Assembly (NCBI GenBank): GCA_964544305.1
Contig: CAZJAZ010000005.1
Span: 61,892 to 125,891, forward strand
DNA: 64,000 nt
Source: JAFDWI01 sp964544305
GTDB taxonomy: Bacteria; Actinomycetota; Acidimicrobiia; Acidimicrobiales; Iamiaceae
Direction: 5' to 3'
Shown here: one piece after another, positions 1-9,099 of the stretch
How the letters are laid out: every line of letters starts with the position of its first letter
Position numbering within the stretch: position 1 is the stretch's first letter
Translations under genes and position numbers: made by a program
Notes under the pieces: model-generated
What the model was told of the DNA's origin: nothing
The model's database searches: none
Seen by the model: only the letters and a program-made list of their open reading frames with translations

Positions 1-714
1 AAGTGTGAACGCCATCACCATGGTTTCGAACGAGCCAACAAACGCACACAATGCGACCGCACCCGTGACGCGCCACCAACGCACATTGCGCCACAAGCGG
101 CCAACACCCCAGACCGGACCGGATGGATCGACCAAGAAGCGATCTTTCCACGACAACGTCCAGAACATGATGAGAACAGCAATCGGCGCGCTCAGATACA
201 TCGAGCGAAACATGTGAAACTCGCCGTGCATGAAGTGATAGGGCAGCCAGGTGTACAAAAATGCAATCGGTGCCGCCACAAGAAAACGGAACCGCAAGTG
301 CGCCAAGACCAGATAGGTGACCGCTGCCAGGATTACAAACCCACTCAAGAAATAGACATTCATCACCCAAAACGGACGATCAGAAAAGAGGGTGAGAATC
401 CGCAATCCAACAATCTGCAGCGACTCTCCAGTTTGTGGAAAATCGTACAATTGCTGCCCAAACGGCGCTCCCAAATGCGGGTTCGTGAAGTACCAGCCGG
501 TGTCGTGAATCGACCGAATCACCGCCGCCATCTGGAGGTGGTCCGTTCCTGCTGCCATGAACGCGACCCAATAGCTTTGCTGCCAAGCCCGAAACTTGTA
601 GACGGCAAGCGCACCTGACGCACCACCGACCACCAGGGCTTGTGCAAGGACAACGGCAAGATGTTTCGCCGACGATTGCTCGTCGCAACGTTCGTCTTGA
701 TCATTCGCGGTCAC
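1..714 (-). CDS. Integral membrane protein, putative GT-C-type glycosyltransferase (3' part off window)
   Basis: Only the first 238 codons are visible; the frame stays open to base 1. The GTG start at 714 shares a GTGA overlap with the stop of the upstream ABC ATPase, so the two are probably translationally coupled. The N-terminus has a short polar leader, then hydrophobic segments separated by a loop containing NPHLGAPFG and YDFPQTGE. Loops of this kind occur in large polytopic glycan-building membrane proteins, but this is family resemblance by eye. Its place directly behind a Wzm/Wzt exporter suggests a role in assembling or modifying surface polysaccharide. Substrate unknown. Confidence 0.75.
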   Translation of the reverse strand, partial: MTANDQDERCDEQSSAKHLAVVLAQALVVGGASGALAVYKFRAWQQSYWVAFMAAGTDHLQMAAVIRSIHDTGWYFTNPHLGAPFGQQLYDFPQTGESLQIVGLRILTLFSDRPFWVMNVYFLSGFVILAAVTYLVLAHLRFRFLVAAPIAFLYTWLPYHFMHGEFHMFRSMYLSAPIAVLIMFWTLSWKDRFLVDPSGPVWGVGRLWRNVRWWRVTGAVALCAFVGSFETMVMAFTL

Positions 715-1937
715 GTTGGAACAGAAACCCCTGGCGTGTGACGAACCGAGACGGGAAACTGTACGCGTCCGGTGACTTTGGTGGGGTTCATCACTTGAAT
801 GCGATGTTGACCTTCAATGTGGTCATATTCTTCGGCCCCGTCGTGGGTGTGAATACCCACCGACACCTCATAGTCTCCGTCAAGAAGTGGTACTTCGCCA
901 AGGGCAAAGACCACTTCTCCGTCTCCCTCGACCTGTGCGATGTTCGCATCAATGACATCCGTGTTCACGCCGAGCAATAACTGGCCCTCGGGATCCGCAA
1001 TATGAAGCGCAAACACCACGTCATCCACCCGACTTGATGCCCGGTACCCGCAGCGAATCGAAACCGGGTCACCCGGATACAAATAGCCTTCACGCCCTTG
1101 GGGATAAACGATTTCGACATTGGTGAACTGCACCGCACGTGACAACAAGCGCTCGGTGACCTCTTGGGCATCTTCTTCCGAAAGGTCCTCGGCCATCATG
1201 ATGCCGCGACGCACCAGCGACTCCCGGAATGCCCGAATGGCCGGCCCCGGATCATCAAACGCGATCAATTCACCGCGGTCAAGGACCGCACTCTTTTCGC
1301 ACGTTTGCCGCACCAAGTCGGGCACATGTGACACGACCAAGATCGTGCGACCCTCGGATTGCATGTGGCGAACCTGTTCGAGACACTTGCGCTGAAATGC
1401 TTCGTCACCCACCGCAAGTACTTCATCCACGAGCAAGATGTCAGGGTCCACATGGATCGCGAGCGCAAAGCCAAGCCGGGCGGTCATCCCAGAAGAAAAG
1501 TGTTTGACCTGCATGTCAATGAAGGGGGCGATCTCCGCGAAATCAACCACATCATCAAATATTCGATCAACATCAGACTTAGAAAAGCCAAGGATCGATC
1601 CGTTGAGATACATGTTCTCACGGCCGGTCAGCTCAGGATGGAAACCTGCACCCAGTTCAAGAAGCGCAGCTACTCGACCTCGAGTGCGAATCGAACCGGT
1701 CGTCGGTCGGATCGTGCCCGCCACGCACTTGAGCAATGTCGACTTGCCCGAACCATTGTGGCCCAGCAAACCGGTCGTTTGGCCCTCTTCAACGGTGAAC
1801 GACACGTTGCGAAGCGCATAGAAATCTTCGTATGACACCCGCCCAAACTTGATAATCCGCTCTTTCGCGGAGGTCATCTTTTCGTGATAGAGCCGAAAAC
1901 GTTTTGTGACGTCATCGATCTCAATGGCAGCAACCAT
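711..1937 (-). CDS. wzt: ABC transporter ATPase, Wzt-type polysaccharide exporter
   Basis: Nucleotide-binding subunit that would power export of a lipid-linked polysaccharide across the inner membrane. The 408-residue protein has Walker A GHNGSGKST at about 59-67, a signature segment FSSGMTARL at about 148-156 and Walker B ILLVDEV with Asp171. A C-terminal extension from about residue 265 resembles the Wzt carbohydrate-recognition domain, which in that family reads the glycan terminus. The ATG at 1937 was chosen because the family start (MVAAIEIDD) lies there, 4 bases after the permease stop; an in-frame upstream extension lies inside the permease. Forms an operon with the permease before it and a membrane protein after it. 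Confidence 0.92.
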   Translation of the reverse strand: MVAAIEIDDVTKRFRLYHEKMTSAKERIIKFGRVSYEDFYALRNVSFTVEEGQTTGLLGHNGSGKSTLLKCVAGTIRPTTGSIRTRGRVAALLELGAGFHPELTGRENMYLNGSILGFSKSDVDRIFDDVVDFAEIAPFIDMQVKHFSSGMTARLGFALAIHVDPDILLVDEVLAVGDEAFQRKCLEQVRHMQSEGRTILVVSHVPDLVRQTCEKSAVLDRGELIAFDDPGPAIRAFRESLVRRGIMMAEDLSEEDAQEVTERLLSRAVQFTNVEIVYPQGREGYLYPGDPVSIRCGYRASSRVDDVVFALHIADPEGQLLLGVNTDVIDANIAQVEGDGEVVFALGEVPLLDGDYEVSVGIHTHDGAEEYDHIEGQHRIQVMNPTKVTGRVQFPVSVRHTPGVSVPT

Positions 1938-1941
1938 GCGA

Positions 1942-2889
1942 TCAGATCTCCTCACCAAAGTTGTCTTCAAGGCGACCGAACACGGTGAGTGCAATGGCCA
2001 AGGCCACCACCGCCACAACAAGGACCACACAGAGCATTGCGAAATACATCATTACGCCGCCAGCGGGTACGACACCATTAATCACGGTTCCACCAGGGCC
2101 GACGTGTGCATCGAAAACATTGGAGTGATACAGCGCCCGTTGGAACGTGAGCACAATGGGGGTAACCGGATTCAACATGCCCAAATTTCGCCAGATCCCG
2201 TGATCGTCTAGCGCATTGCCAAGCATCGGGTAACTCCACACGATCGGCGTCGCCCAAAACCACGCCATCGTTATGATCTCCAGCAAATGCTGGGTATCAC
2301 GAAGGTAAACATTGACCGCTGAGAGCAGAATTGCGCACGCGGTCGCAAGCAGCACAAGCGCCACAATTGCTGGAACGAGCAGTGGCAAGAACGCTAGGTC
2401 GGGAGCTTTTCGCACGACTCCCAATGCCACAACTAACACGATGGATTGCAACAACCAGTGCACCATTGCCGCACCGACCGAAGCAATGGGCAGGATTTCT
2501 CGAGGAAACCACACCTTGTTGACAAGTTCAGAGTTTGCGACCACGGCCGACACCCCGCCACTGAGCGCGTTCGTGAAAAACGTCCACGGCAACAATCCGC
2601 AGATCATGAAAATCGCGTACAGCGGAATACCGGTCTTGAACAAGAACGTGAACACAAACGAGTACACGATGAGAAGAAACGCCGGATTCAACAAGCTCCA
2701 AAGAAAACCAAGGATGCTGTTCTTGTATTTGACCTTGAGCTCTTTGCGAACCAGATTTGCCAGCAGCTCACGATAAAGCCACACGTTCTTAACACGCTGG
2801 ATTGGTCCGGGGCGCTGCGTGATCTCGGAAATCTCCAGACGATCCATCGAGCGTCTACCAATAACCGCACTCTTGTTTGATCCGCTCAT
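1942..2889 (-). CDS. wzm: ABC-2 type polysaccharide export permease, Wzm/TagG-like
   Basis: Transmembrane subunit of the exporter, 315 residues, typical of the family. A cytoplasmic N-terminal helix region contains the conserved LVRKELKVKYKNSILGFLW segment that precedes the first membrane span in Wzm/TagG proteins. About six hydrophobic segments follow, including LNPAFLLIVYSFVFTFLF and the C-terminal pair ending before FGRLEDNFGEEI. The downstream ATPase begins 4 bases after its stop. A second in-frame ATG at residue 15 is a possible alternative start. Together the pair would move an O-antigen-like or teichoic-acid-like glycan; the substrate cannot be read from sequence. Confidence 0.92.
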   Translation of the reverse strand: MSGSNKSAVIGRRSMDRLEISEITQRPGPIQRVKNVWLYRELLANLVRKELKVKYKNSILGFLWSLLNPAFLLIVYSFVFTFLFKTGIPLYAIFMICGLLPWTFFTNALSGGVSAVVANSELVNKVWFPREILPIASVGAAMVHWLLQSIVLVVALGVVRKAPDLAFLPLLVPAIVALVLLATACAILLSAVNVYLRDTQHLLEIITMAWFWATPIVWSYPMLGNALDDHGIWRNLGMLNPVTPIVLTFQRALYHSNVFDAHVGPGGTVINGVVPAGGVMMYFAMLCVVLVVAVVALAIALTVFGRLEDNFGEEI

Positions 2890-3205
2890 GACTCAGGCCG
2901 CCAACACTGACCGACACGGAAGACACGCCGCATGACATGGCTTTGAAACTCGGCCTTCAACGATTGCTCTCCTGGAAACACTGATGGCCCCACATCTGGC
3001 GAAGCACATGAAACCGACCTGTGAATGAATGACCGAACGATCCTACCGGCCAACCCATCAAATTCATGGTCCAACGCGCCAATACGGCGCGAGTGGTCAC
3101 TTTGGCCTATGGTCCTCACCTACACTCGTGGCCCATGTGGCACGTCTCGCCCATGAGGAATCGTATGTGTATAGAACGCCGTCATAGACAAGGGGAGATC
3201 CGAAG
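2890..3205. other. Divergent intergenic region
   Basis: Spacer of 316 bases between the exporter operon (leftward) and the GDP-sugar operon (rightward), so it should carry both promoters. I see no tRNA, repeat or convincing coding frame in it. The last 15 bases hold the ribosome-binding site for the rightward gene. Confidence 0.5.
3191..3198 (+). promoter_or_regulatory. Ribosome-binding site deciding the TTG start at 3206
   Basis: The purine run AGGGGAGA lies 7 bases before a TTG that begins the conserved nucleotide-binding N-terminus (MKALVTGAAGFVG). No better ATG or GTG start is available, so this gene very likely uses TTG. Confidence 0.7.
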
Positions 3206-4111
3206 TTGAAAGCCCTGGTGACCGGTGCCGCGGGATTCGTCGGCACCCATTTGGTTGAACATCTGCAATCGTGTGGTGACACCGTGATTGAAACAGATCA
3301 CGCGACCGACGGGATGGATATCACCGATGCGAAGCAAGTCGCGGACGCACTCGAGCAGTCGAAACCCGACGCGATCTACCACCTCGCAGGGTGGGCGGAC
3401 GTCGGAGCATCTTGGTCGAACCCGACCGGCGCGTTTCGAGTCAACGCCGATGGCGCCCTCAACATTTTGCTAGCGGCAGTTGCGACCGGTGTTGAACGTG
3501 TGCTCATCGTTTCGAGTGCGGATGTCTATGGCGCGGTCGCAGAAGAACACCTTCCTATTTCAGAAACAACTCCCCTTCGACCCGTCTCGCCTTACGCGGC
3601 ATCAAAAGTTGCGGCCGATTTCCTTGGTTTACAAGCGCACCTTGGTCGTGGACTTGGGGTCTTGCGCGTGCGGGCGTTCAATCATTTAGGACCCGGTCAG
3701 ACCGACAAATTTGTTGCCTCCGCGCTCGCTTCACGCATTGCCAGAAACGAACGAGATGGCACCGACGAAATCCCGATCGGCAATCTTTCGGCACGACGGG
3801 ACTTCACCGATGTTCGGGATGTCGTAAGGGCATATCGTATGCTGGTCACCGACGGCACTCCGGGAGAGGTGTACAACGTCTGTTCTGGTCAAGATGTTGC
3901 CGTCCAGGAGCTCGCCGAGCTTCTGTTGTCCCATGCGAATCGTCCGATGCGATTTGTTACGGACGAAAGCCTTCTTCGACCCGTGGACGTCCCGGTACTC
4001 CGTGGCGATCACACCAAGATCACTAATGCAACCGGTTGGGAGCCTTCAATCCCGCTCAGCCAGACGCTTGAAGATCTGCTCGAAAGCTGGCGAAAGCAGC
4101 TCACCCAATGA
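3206..4111 (+). CDS. rmd: NAD-dependent epimerase/dehydratase, GDP-4-keto-6-deoxymannose reductase (RMD)-like
   Basis: Extended short-chain dehydrogenase of 301 residues. Rossmann motif GAAGFVG at 7-13, SSADVYG near 103-109 and catalytic YAASK (Tyr130, Lys134) are visible. It sits 31 bases upstream of gmd, the enzyme making GDP-4-keto-6-deoxy-D-mannose. The pair therefore suggests reduction to GDP-D-rhamnose, the RMD reaction. That assignment rests on neighbourhood and overall resemblance; a C4 epimerase on another nucleotide sugar cannot be excluded. It uses a TTG start with a good ribosome-binding site and leads the operon rmd-gmd-cupin. Confidence 0.8.
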   Translation: MKALVTGAAGFVGTHLVEHLQSCGDTVIETDHATDGMDITDAKQVADALEQSKPDAIYHLAGWADVGASWSNPTGAFRVNADGALNILLAAVATGVERVLIVSSADVYGAVAEEHLPISETTPLRPVSPYAASKVAADFLGLQAHLGRGLGVLRVRAFNHLGPGQTDKFVASALASRIARNERDGTDEIPIGNLSARRDFTDVRDVVRAYRMLVTDGTPGEVYNVCSGQDVAVQELAELLLSHANRPMRFVTDESLLRPVDVPVLRGDHTKITNATGWEPSIPLSQTLEDLLESWRKQLTQ

Positions 4112-4142
4112 CCCTCACTACACCCGCTCAGGAGACTGAGAA

Positions 4143-5126
4143 ATGACCAAGCGTGCACTCATCACCGGCATCACCGGCCAAGACGGGTCGTATCTTGCCG
4201 AACTCCTCCTCGAAAAAGGCTACGACGTCATCGGCATGGTCCGCCGGTCGTCGACCGTTAACTTCGAGCGGATCGCCCATCTCCAAGACCACATCACCTT
4301 TGTGTCTGGTGACTTGCTTGACGAACTCTCGCTCGTCAACATCGTGCGTGATCAGGCCCCTGACGAGATCTACAACCTCGCCGCACAGTCGTTCGTGCAA
4401 ACGTCTTGGGATCAGCCCGTGCTCACCGGTCAAACAACCGCACTTGGTGTTACTCGTGTCTTGGACGCGGTACGTCTCGCCAACCCAGAAATCCGGTTCT
4501 ATCAAGCGTCGTCGTCAGAGATGTTCGGCAAAGTGCAAGCCGTACCGCAGTCTGAAACCACGCCGCTCTATCCGCGTAGCCCCTATGGCGTAGCCAAAGT
4601 GTACGGCCACTGGATCACGATCAACTACCGAGAAAGCTACGACCTTCACGCGTCGTCAGGGATCTTGTTCAACCACGAGTCCCCTCGCCGGGGCCTTGAG
4701 TTTGTCACACGCAAGATCAGTCATGCGGTGGCACGCATCAAACTTGGTCAGCAAAAAGACCTCGCGCTTGGCAATTTGGACGCACAGCGCGACTGGGGTT
4801 TTGCTGGCGACTACGTCGAAGCAATGTGGCGCATGCTGCAACAAGACACGCCAGATGATTACGTCGTGGCAACCGGTGAAACCCATTCGGTCCGTGAATT
4901 CTGCGAACTCGCGTTCTCACACGTGGATCTCAACTACCAAGATTTCGTTGTCACCGACGACCGATTCATGCGACCCGCCGAGGTTGATCTCCTTATTGGC
5001 GACCCGACAAAAGCCCGTGAGACACTGGGATGGGAGCCTCGAATGTCGTTCCCCGAGCTCGTCTCCGCAATGGTCGAAGCAGACCTCGAATTGTGTTCGG
5101 GGAAATCGGGGGGTCTCGTCCGGTGA
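4143..5126 (+). CDS. gmd: GDP-mannose 4,6-dehydratase
   Basis: Converts GDP-D-mannose to GDP-4-keto-6-deoxy-D-mannose, the branch point to GDP-rhamnose and GDP-fucose. The 327-residue protein matches the family from end to end: GITGQDG at 9-15, the SSSEMFG segment (Ser/Glu catalytic residues near 124-126), YGVAK (Tyr148, Lys152), and the GDP-mannose-binding stretches NHESPRRG and GNLDAQRDWG. A purine-rich ribosome-binding site precedes the ATG. The stop overlaps the GTG of the next gene by 4 bases. Two candidate downstream reductases lie in this window, immediately upstream and at 19274. Confidence 0.95.
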   Translation: MTKRALITGITGQDGSYLAELLLEKGYDVIGMVRRSSTVNFERIAHLQDHITFVSGDLLDELSLVNIVRDQAPDEIYNLAAQSFVQTSWDQPVLTGQTTALGVTRVLDAVRLANPEIRFYQASSSEMFGKVQAVPQSETTPLYPRSPYGVAKVYGHWITINYRESYDLHASSGILFNHESPRRGLEFVTRKISHAVARIKLGQQKDLALGNLDAQRDWGFAGDYVEAMWRMLQQDTPDDYVVATGETHSVREFCELAFSHVDLNYQDFVVTDDRFMRPAEVDLLIGDPTKARETLGWEPRMSFPELVSAMVEADLELCSGKSGGLVR

Positions 5127-5503
5127 CCACGGATGCCGCCGGACGCGAGTACGACGAACGACCCTGGGGTTCGTACACCGTGCTTGAAGACGCAACGGCT
5201 GAGGGTTTCAAGGTAAAACGCTTAACCGTCAGTCCTGGTGCCCGGTTGAGCTATCAACGTCACGCGCAACGCGCCGAACATTGGTTTGTCGTCGCCGGCA
5301 CCGCAACGGTCACCATTGACGGCAAAGAATCCCAAGTGCCGACCGGTTCTGCGATCGATGTACCACTTGGGGCCGCACATCGCATTGAAAATCGTGATGA
5401 AATCCCAATGATCTTCGTTGAAGTGCAACAAGGCGACTATTTGGGTGAAGATGACATCGAACGCCTTGAAGACGACTACGGGCGAGTCGCTTCCTCATCG
5501 TAA
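5123..5503 (+). CDS. Stand-alone ManC-type phosphomannose isomerase cupin
   Basis: Small cupin of 126 residues starting at a GTG that overlaps the gmd stop (GTGA). It carries RPWGSY near the N-terminus, then PGARLSYQRHAQRAEHWFVV, the metal-binding cupin core seen in the C-terminal isomerase domain of bifunctional ManC/AlgA proteins. The guanylyltransferase half is absent. In those proteins this domain converts fructose-6-phosphate to mannose-6-phosphate, which fits its place beside gmd. Activity as a free domain is inferred. An in-frame ATG upstream at 5030 would start deep inside gmd and is less likely. Confidence 0.85.
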   Translation: MTTDAAGREYDERPWGSYTVLEDATAEGFKVKRLTVSPGARLSYQRHAQRAEHWFVVAGTATVTIDGKESQVPTGSAIDVPLGAAHRIENRDEIPMIFVEVQQGDYLGEDDIERLEDDYGRVASSS

Positions 5504-5551
5504 GGCAACGCGCCGCAACTTTTTGTGCGCAATCGGGCATACTGGAGGGGT

Positions 5552-6745
5552 ATGTCCAAGCGATCGTTGATACGAGCGTCAACGCTCTTTATCACCGGAC
5601 TTCTCTTCTTCGGTGCAGGGTGTTCAGGCGGTAGTTCCTCAAATGCAAAAGGTGAGAGTCGCGCGCGTCCAACCACAACGGCACCGATTCCAACACCGAC
5701 CGTTACCGCAACCGTCGAAAACGGGGCGACAAACGTACCCATTGCATCATCGGTTGGCTTGCAAGTTGCCAACGGCACAATCGCCAAAGTGTCATTTCAG
5801 CAGACATCCGATACAAAAACGCAGCCACGAAGCGGCGTGTTTAATGCTCAACGAAATGGTTGGCTTGGCCCAAACGACCTCGCTCCAAACACGCCATATG
5901 CACTAACGGCATCAATTACTGACCAGGCCGGGCGGATGACCACGAAAACCTGGTCGTTTACTACCGGAGGCCCGAAGGCCGAACTGCACACGACCGTCAA
6001 TGTCGCCGACGGCGGAACCTACGGCGTTGGAATGCCGATCATCATCACGCTGAGTTCGCCAGTCCCCCAGATGTTGCACAAGTCGGTGTCCGATCGATTG
6101 CAGGTCACCTCGACACCATCAGTTGAGGGTGGCTGGCACTGGTTTTCAGACACCGAACTGCACTACCGCCCCAAGGAATACTGGCCCGCACATACGCAGG
6201 TCGCGCTCAACATTGATTTTGCAAAGCTCAACATTGGAAACGGTGTCTGGGGTGTTGACGGACGTTCAATGAAGTTTGAGATTGGAGATTCTCACATTTC
6301 TACCGTTGATGCCGCGAAGCACACGATGTCCGTTGCAGTCAATGGGCAAGAGGTGCGGAACCTGCCCGTATCAACGGGCAGCGATCGTCACCCCACGCAC
6401 AACGGTATTCACGTCGTCAACGAGAAGGCTTCTCGGGTGATCATGGATTCCTCCACGGTCGGCATTCCGCGAAGCTCCCCTGACGGGTATTACCTTGACG
6501 TCAAGTGGGCCGTACGCATATCCAATTCGGGCGAGTACGTCCATGCGGCGCCCTGGTCTGTGGGTTCGCAAGGCAACGCAAACGTGTCCCATGGCTGCGT
6601 CAACGTTTCAACCGCGAACGCCGAATGGTTCTACAACCTGTCGATGTCGGGTGATGTCGTCAACGTGATCAACACCAACAATCCGCTCCAGCCATTGAAT
6701 GGTTACGGCGACTGGGTCGTTCCGTGGGATCAGTGGGTGAACTAA
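5552..6745 (+). CDS. L,D-transpeptidase lipoprotein with Ig-like domains
   Basis: Peptidoglycan-crosslinking enzyme acting outside the membrane. The ATG at 5552 directly follows GGAGGGG and begins a signal peptide ending in a lipobox (FFGAGC), so the mature protein is probably lipid-anchored. After a Thr/Pro-rich linker come two Ig-like regions, as in mycobacterial Ldt proteins, then the YkuD catalytic domain with HNGIHVV and SHGCVN. Cys349 is the expected nucleophile. The 397-residue length is normal for actinobacterial Ldt enzymes. An in-frame GTG at 5525 is less likely because it precedes the Shine-Dalgarno site. It ends 3 bases from the convergent gene. Confidence 0.93.
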   Translation: MSKRSLIRASTLFITGLLFFGAGCSGGSSSNAKGESRARPTTTAPIPTPTVTATVENGATNVPIASSVGLQVANGTIAKVSFQQTSDTKTQPRSGVFNAQRNGWLGPNDLAPNTPYALTASITDQAGRMTTKTWSFTTGGPKAELHTTVNVADGGTYGVGMPIIITLSSPVPQMLHKSVSDRLQVTSTPSVEGGWHWFSDTELHYRPKEYWPAHTQVALNIDFAKLNIGNGVWGVDGRSMKFEIGDSHISTVDAAKHTMSVAVNGQEVRNLPVSTGSDRHPTHNGIHVVNEKASRVIMDSSTVGIPRSSPDGYYLDVKWAVRISNSGEYVHAAPWSVGSQGNANVSHGCVNVSTANAEWFYNLSMSGDVVNVINTNNPLQPLNGYGDWVVPWDQWVN

Positions 6746-6748
6746 CGC

Positions 6749-8452
6749 TCAACGAGACGTTCTCGTTGCGGTGACTTGGTACAGCGTGACATAGGCAACC
6801 CCGCCTATGTCTTTCGCCGACAATTTATGCAGTTGCAATCCGTACTTTCTTGTGATCGCTTCGGCCGTAACGTTGCGCTGCACTTGGTTGACGTCAAGGA
6901 CAAGGAAATCTCCAACGAGCAAATCGTCATATTCCGCGTGCTTCCCGCACGGAAACTCGGCCCGAATCAAATTGCCACCCGGGCGAGCTATGTGAATTGA
7001 ATCGCAGCGCCCTGCATTTTCACGTGCGATACGACGACCAAAGCCAGCAGCACCCTCACCCCAGCCGAGCAACATAACTTTTTTTGCCACCGGTTGACCA
7101 CCAAGCATTGGATCAACAAATGAGATTGCAAAGGGAGCTTGCAACAACACGGCAAGGCTCAAAAGCGCAACGCAGGCAAGTGCCCCACCTCGCGCAAGCG
7201 ACGCGTTCCAGCGCGACGCAGTCCAACAGAAGAATCGGTCAATAAATGGGGCACAAAGCAAAGCGAATATTGGAATGAACACAAGACCGTATCGATCATA
7301 TTTTCGTGTGTAATCCGACATGGCCACGCCGTAGGGCAATAAAGCAACCAGCAGCACAAACGGCACTTTGGGCATGTGTTCAACAAGCGATGTCTTCGAG
7401 GTGACGCGCGCAACGGCGGCCACAACCGCACTTGACAACACGCCGATGAGACCCAACAGCAACCACGGCGACAAGCGCAACGCCAAGGTCACCGGGTAGA
7501 AGATCGGGCCCGGGTCATGTGTGGCTCGCCCCATAAAAAATTGGGTCGCAACAGGAGCAGGATGATCTAGCGAGAGCTTCAAGTGTTTCATTGCCGTAAT
7601 GGGTTGAACCCAGAGCGCTGGCCATACGATCACGACAGTTGCGACAACAAGGGTGAACCACCCTGCCAACCAGAGCGGAGCGTGGAGCAAAAGCCGACGC
7701 CGATCACTCGGCGTGCGAACCCAGCGACGGGCGAGCTCCCAAGCAACGATGACTCCGATGCCACCGCCAACGATTGCCAACCCATTCAATTTGGTTGCGA
7801 TCGTCAGGCCGCCACTGACCGCCGACACGGCGAGAAGTTTTCGATCAAGTAGAAATGGCAGCGCGTGATCCACGCGACGTTTTGGTTCGTTTCGCCACGC
7901 CGCAAGCATGGCGGTCAACGACGTGGCACCAAAGATGGTGACAAGAGCATCGGTATGCAAGACGAAACTGTGGCCCACAAACCACGGCTCAACCGTGCAC
8001 AACACCCCCGCGATCAATCCGGCCCGTCGACCAAGCAACGAACCTGCCACCCAAGCGAACACGGCGATACCTGCGGCAACCATGAGCGCCACCATCACCC
8101 GACTCCACCGTAGGAGTGACGCTGACTGCAGCGGATTGGGCGGGACCGGATCGGTCACGCCAATTGCATGACCGATATCGAGGACTCCCCTTGCGGCAGT
8201 TCCTGCCCACATCGTTGGCACACCTGGCATCGTTGGATAGTCAATTCCAGGTACGGCACCCCATGCGGTTGCATTCGCAAGATCTCCATGCGTAATTGCC
8301 TTCGAGAACTGTGCGGATCGAAGCAACCAAAGTGGCTCGTCAGTTGTGACATTGATCGGGCCCGGCATTGCGACGCGAAGGAAGAATGCGAGCGCAAAGA
8401 GCGCCAAATACGGGGCGAACCGTCGAAAGCGTGTCGATTGCCGCTGGGTCAA
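6749..8452 (-). CDS. GT-C glycosyltransferase, ArnT/PMT (family 39)-like membrane protein
   Basis: Polytopic membrane protein of 567 residues. Near the N-terminus, just after the first membrane span, is TTDEPLW, the Asp/Glu site that GT39/ArnT-like enzymes use on the outer face to transfer a sugar from a polyprenyl-phosphate donor. About ten hydrophobic segments follow, then a soluble C-terminal region of about 100 residues. The start is TTG at 8452, overlapping the stop of the upstream small gene (TTGA). Donor and acceptor are unknown; the surrounding glycan genes suggest envelope glycosylation. Confidence 0.85.
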   Translation of the reverse strand: MTQRQSTRFRRFAPYLALFALAFFLRVAMPGPINVTTDEPLWLLRSAQFSKAITHGDLANATAWGAVPGIDYPTMPGVPTMWAGTAARGVLDIGHAIGVTDPVPPNPLQSASLLRWSRVMVALMVAAGIAVFAWVAGSLLGRRAGLIAGVLCTVEPWFVGHSFVLHTDALVTIFGATSLTAMLAAWRNEPKRRVDHALPFLLDRKLLAVSAVSGGLTIATKLNGLAIVGGGIGVIVAWELARRWVRTPSDRRRLLLHAPLWLAGWFTLVVATVVIVWPALWVQPITAMKHLKLSLDHPAPVATQFFMGRATHDPGPIFYPVTLALRLSPWLLLGLIGVLSSAVVAAVARVTSKTSLVEHMPKVPFVLLVALLPYGVAMSDYTRKYDRYGLVFIPIFALLCAPFIDRFFCWTASRWNASLARGGALACVALLSLAVLLQAPFAISFVDPMLGGQPVAKKVMLLGWGEGAAGFGRRIARENAGRCDSIHIARPGGNLIRAEFPCGKHAEYDDLLVGDFLVLDVNQVQRNVTAEAITRKYGLQLHKLSAKDIGGVAYVTLYQVTATRTSR

Positions 8453-8838
8453 GAGCGGCGGAAGATCGCGAGAATCCGAGCGAAGAACCCTTGCTTGGCA
8501 GGTTCTTTTGTCGCAGCCGTCGGTTTCGAATCCGGTGGAGCAGGAGCTTTCTTCGGTGCCGCTTTTGGTGCGACAGAACCTGCCTTACCCGCGCTATGTT
8601 CGGCAGCAAAAGCCTCCGCGGCGGCACGGATTGCAGGGTCTTCTGCCGGAGCCGCATCAACGGCCGGACGAACCATCTCACCGGTATGGTCAACCCGCCG
8701 TGATGTCCCATCAGGGCCGACGCGTTCAATGACCGGCATTTCGCCAGCTTCAAGATGCTCAAGTCGGCCTTTCACCTCATTGAGCACGCGGGCAGATCCT
8801 TCAGTCTTTACCTTGGCTGGTTTGTCTGGTTCTGCCAT
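8449..8838 (-). CDS. Hypothetical small protein, Ala/Lys/Pro-rich, coupled to a GT-C enzyme
   Basis: 129 residues of no family I recognise. The N-terminal half is charged and predicted helical (ending VIERVGPDGTSRRVD), the middle is an Ala/Pro/Lys-rich low-complexity linker, and the last 15 residues (FFARILAIFRRS) form a short amphipathic basic helix that could touch the membrane. It has no signal peptide. Its stop overlaps the TTG start of the glycosyltransferase downstream, so the two are probably co-translated and may work together. Function unknown. Confidence 0.7.
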   Translation of the reverse strand: MAEPDKPAKVKTEGSARVLNEVKGRLEHLEAGEMPVIERVGPDGTSRRVDHTGEMVRPAVDAAPAEDPAIRAAAEAFAAEHSAGKAGSVAPKAAPKKAPAPPDSKPTAATKEPAKQGFFARILAIFRRS

Positions 8839-9099
8839 TGTTCGACCTATCGTGGAAAGCCTTGCTTATTGTAACGCGTTGAGCACGCTCGGTGTGGGCA
8901 TCCGCATTGACTCATCTGATTCCTCCGCGTAGGGGGTTTTGGTGCCTCATGTATTTCCTCGGCTTGGGGTGGTGGTCCGCTACGCATGACAGATGGGTCT
9001 TTCATTGACAGAGCTGCGTACGATCACACAACCTCGAAAAGCGCGCCCTCGAAGTAGTTGTCACGGGCATTCGCATGACAAGTCACAATTGTCAAGCGA
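8839..9099. other. Intergenic spacer, no gene seen
   Basis: 261 bases between two leftward genes. It should hold the promoter of the small hypothetical gene. A short dyad, TGACA with TGTCA eight bases apart, at about 9078-9095 lies just past the stop of the large secreted protein and might help end its transcript, but it has no T-run. Nothing else is evident. Confidence 0.4.

Noticed and set aside
8519..8536. GGTTTCGAATCCGG looks like a tRNA T-arm
   Set aside because: Only three stem pairs fit around the loop, no acceptor or anticodon arm can be drawn, and it lies inside the 129-residue coding frame.
9078..9095. TGACA/TGTCA dyad as an operator
   Set aside because: Short, at the 3' end of a gene, and probably chance or a weak terminator.
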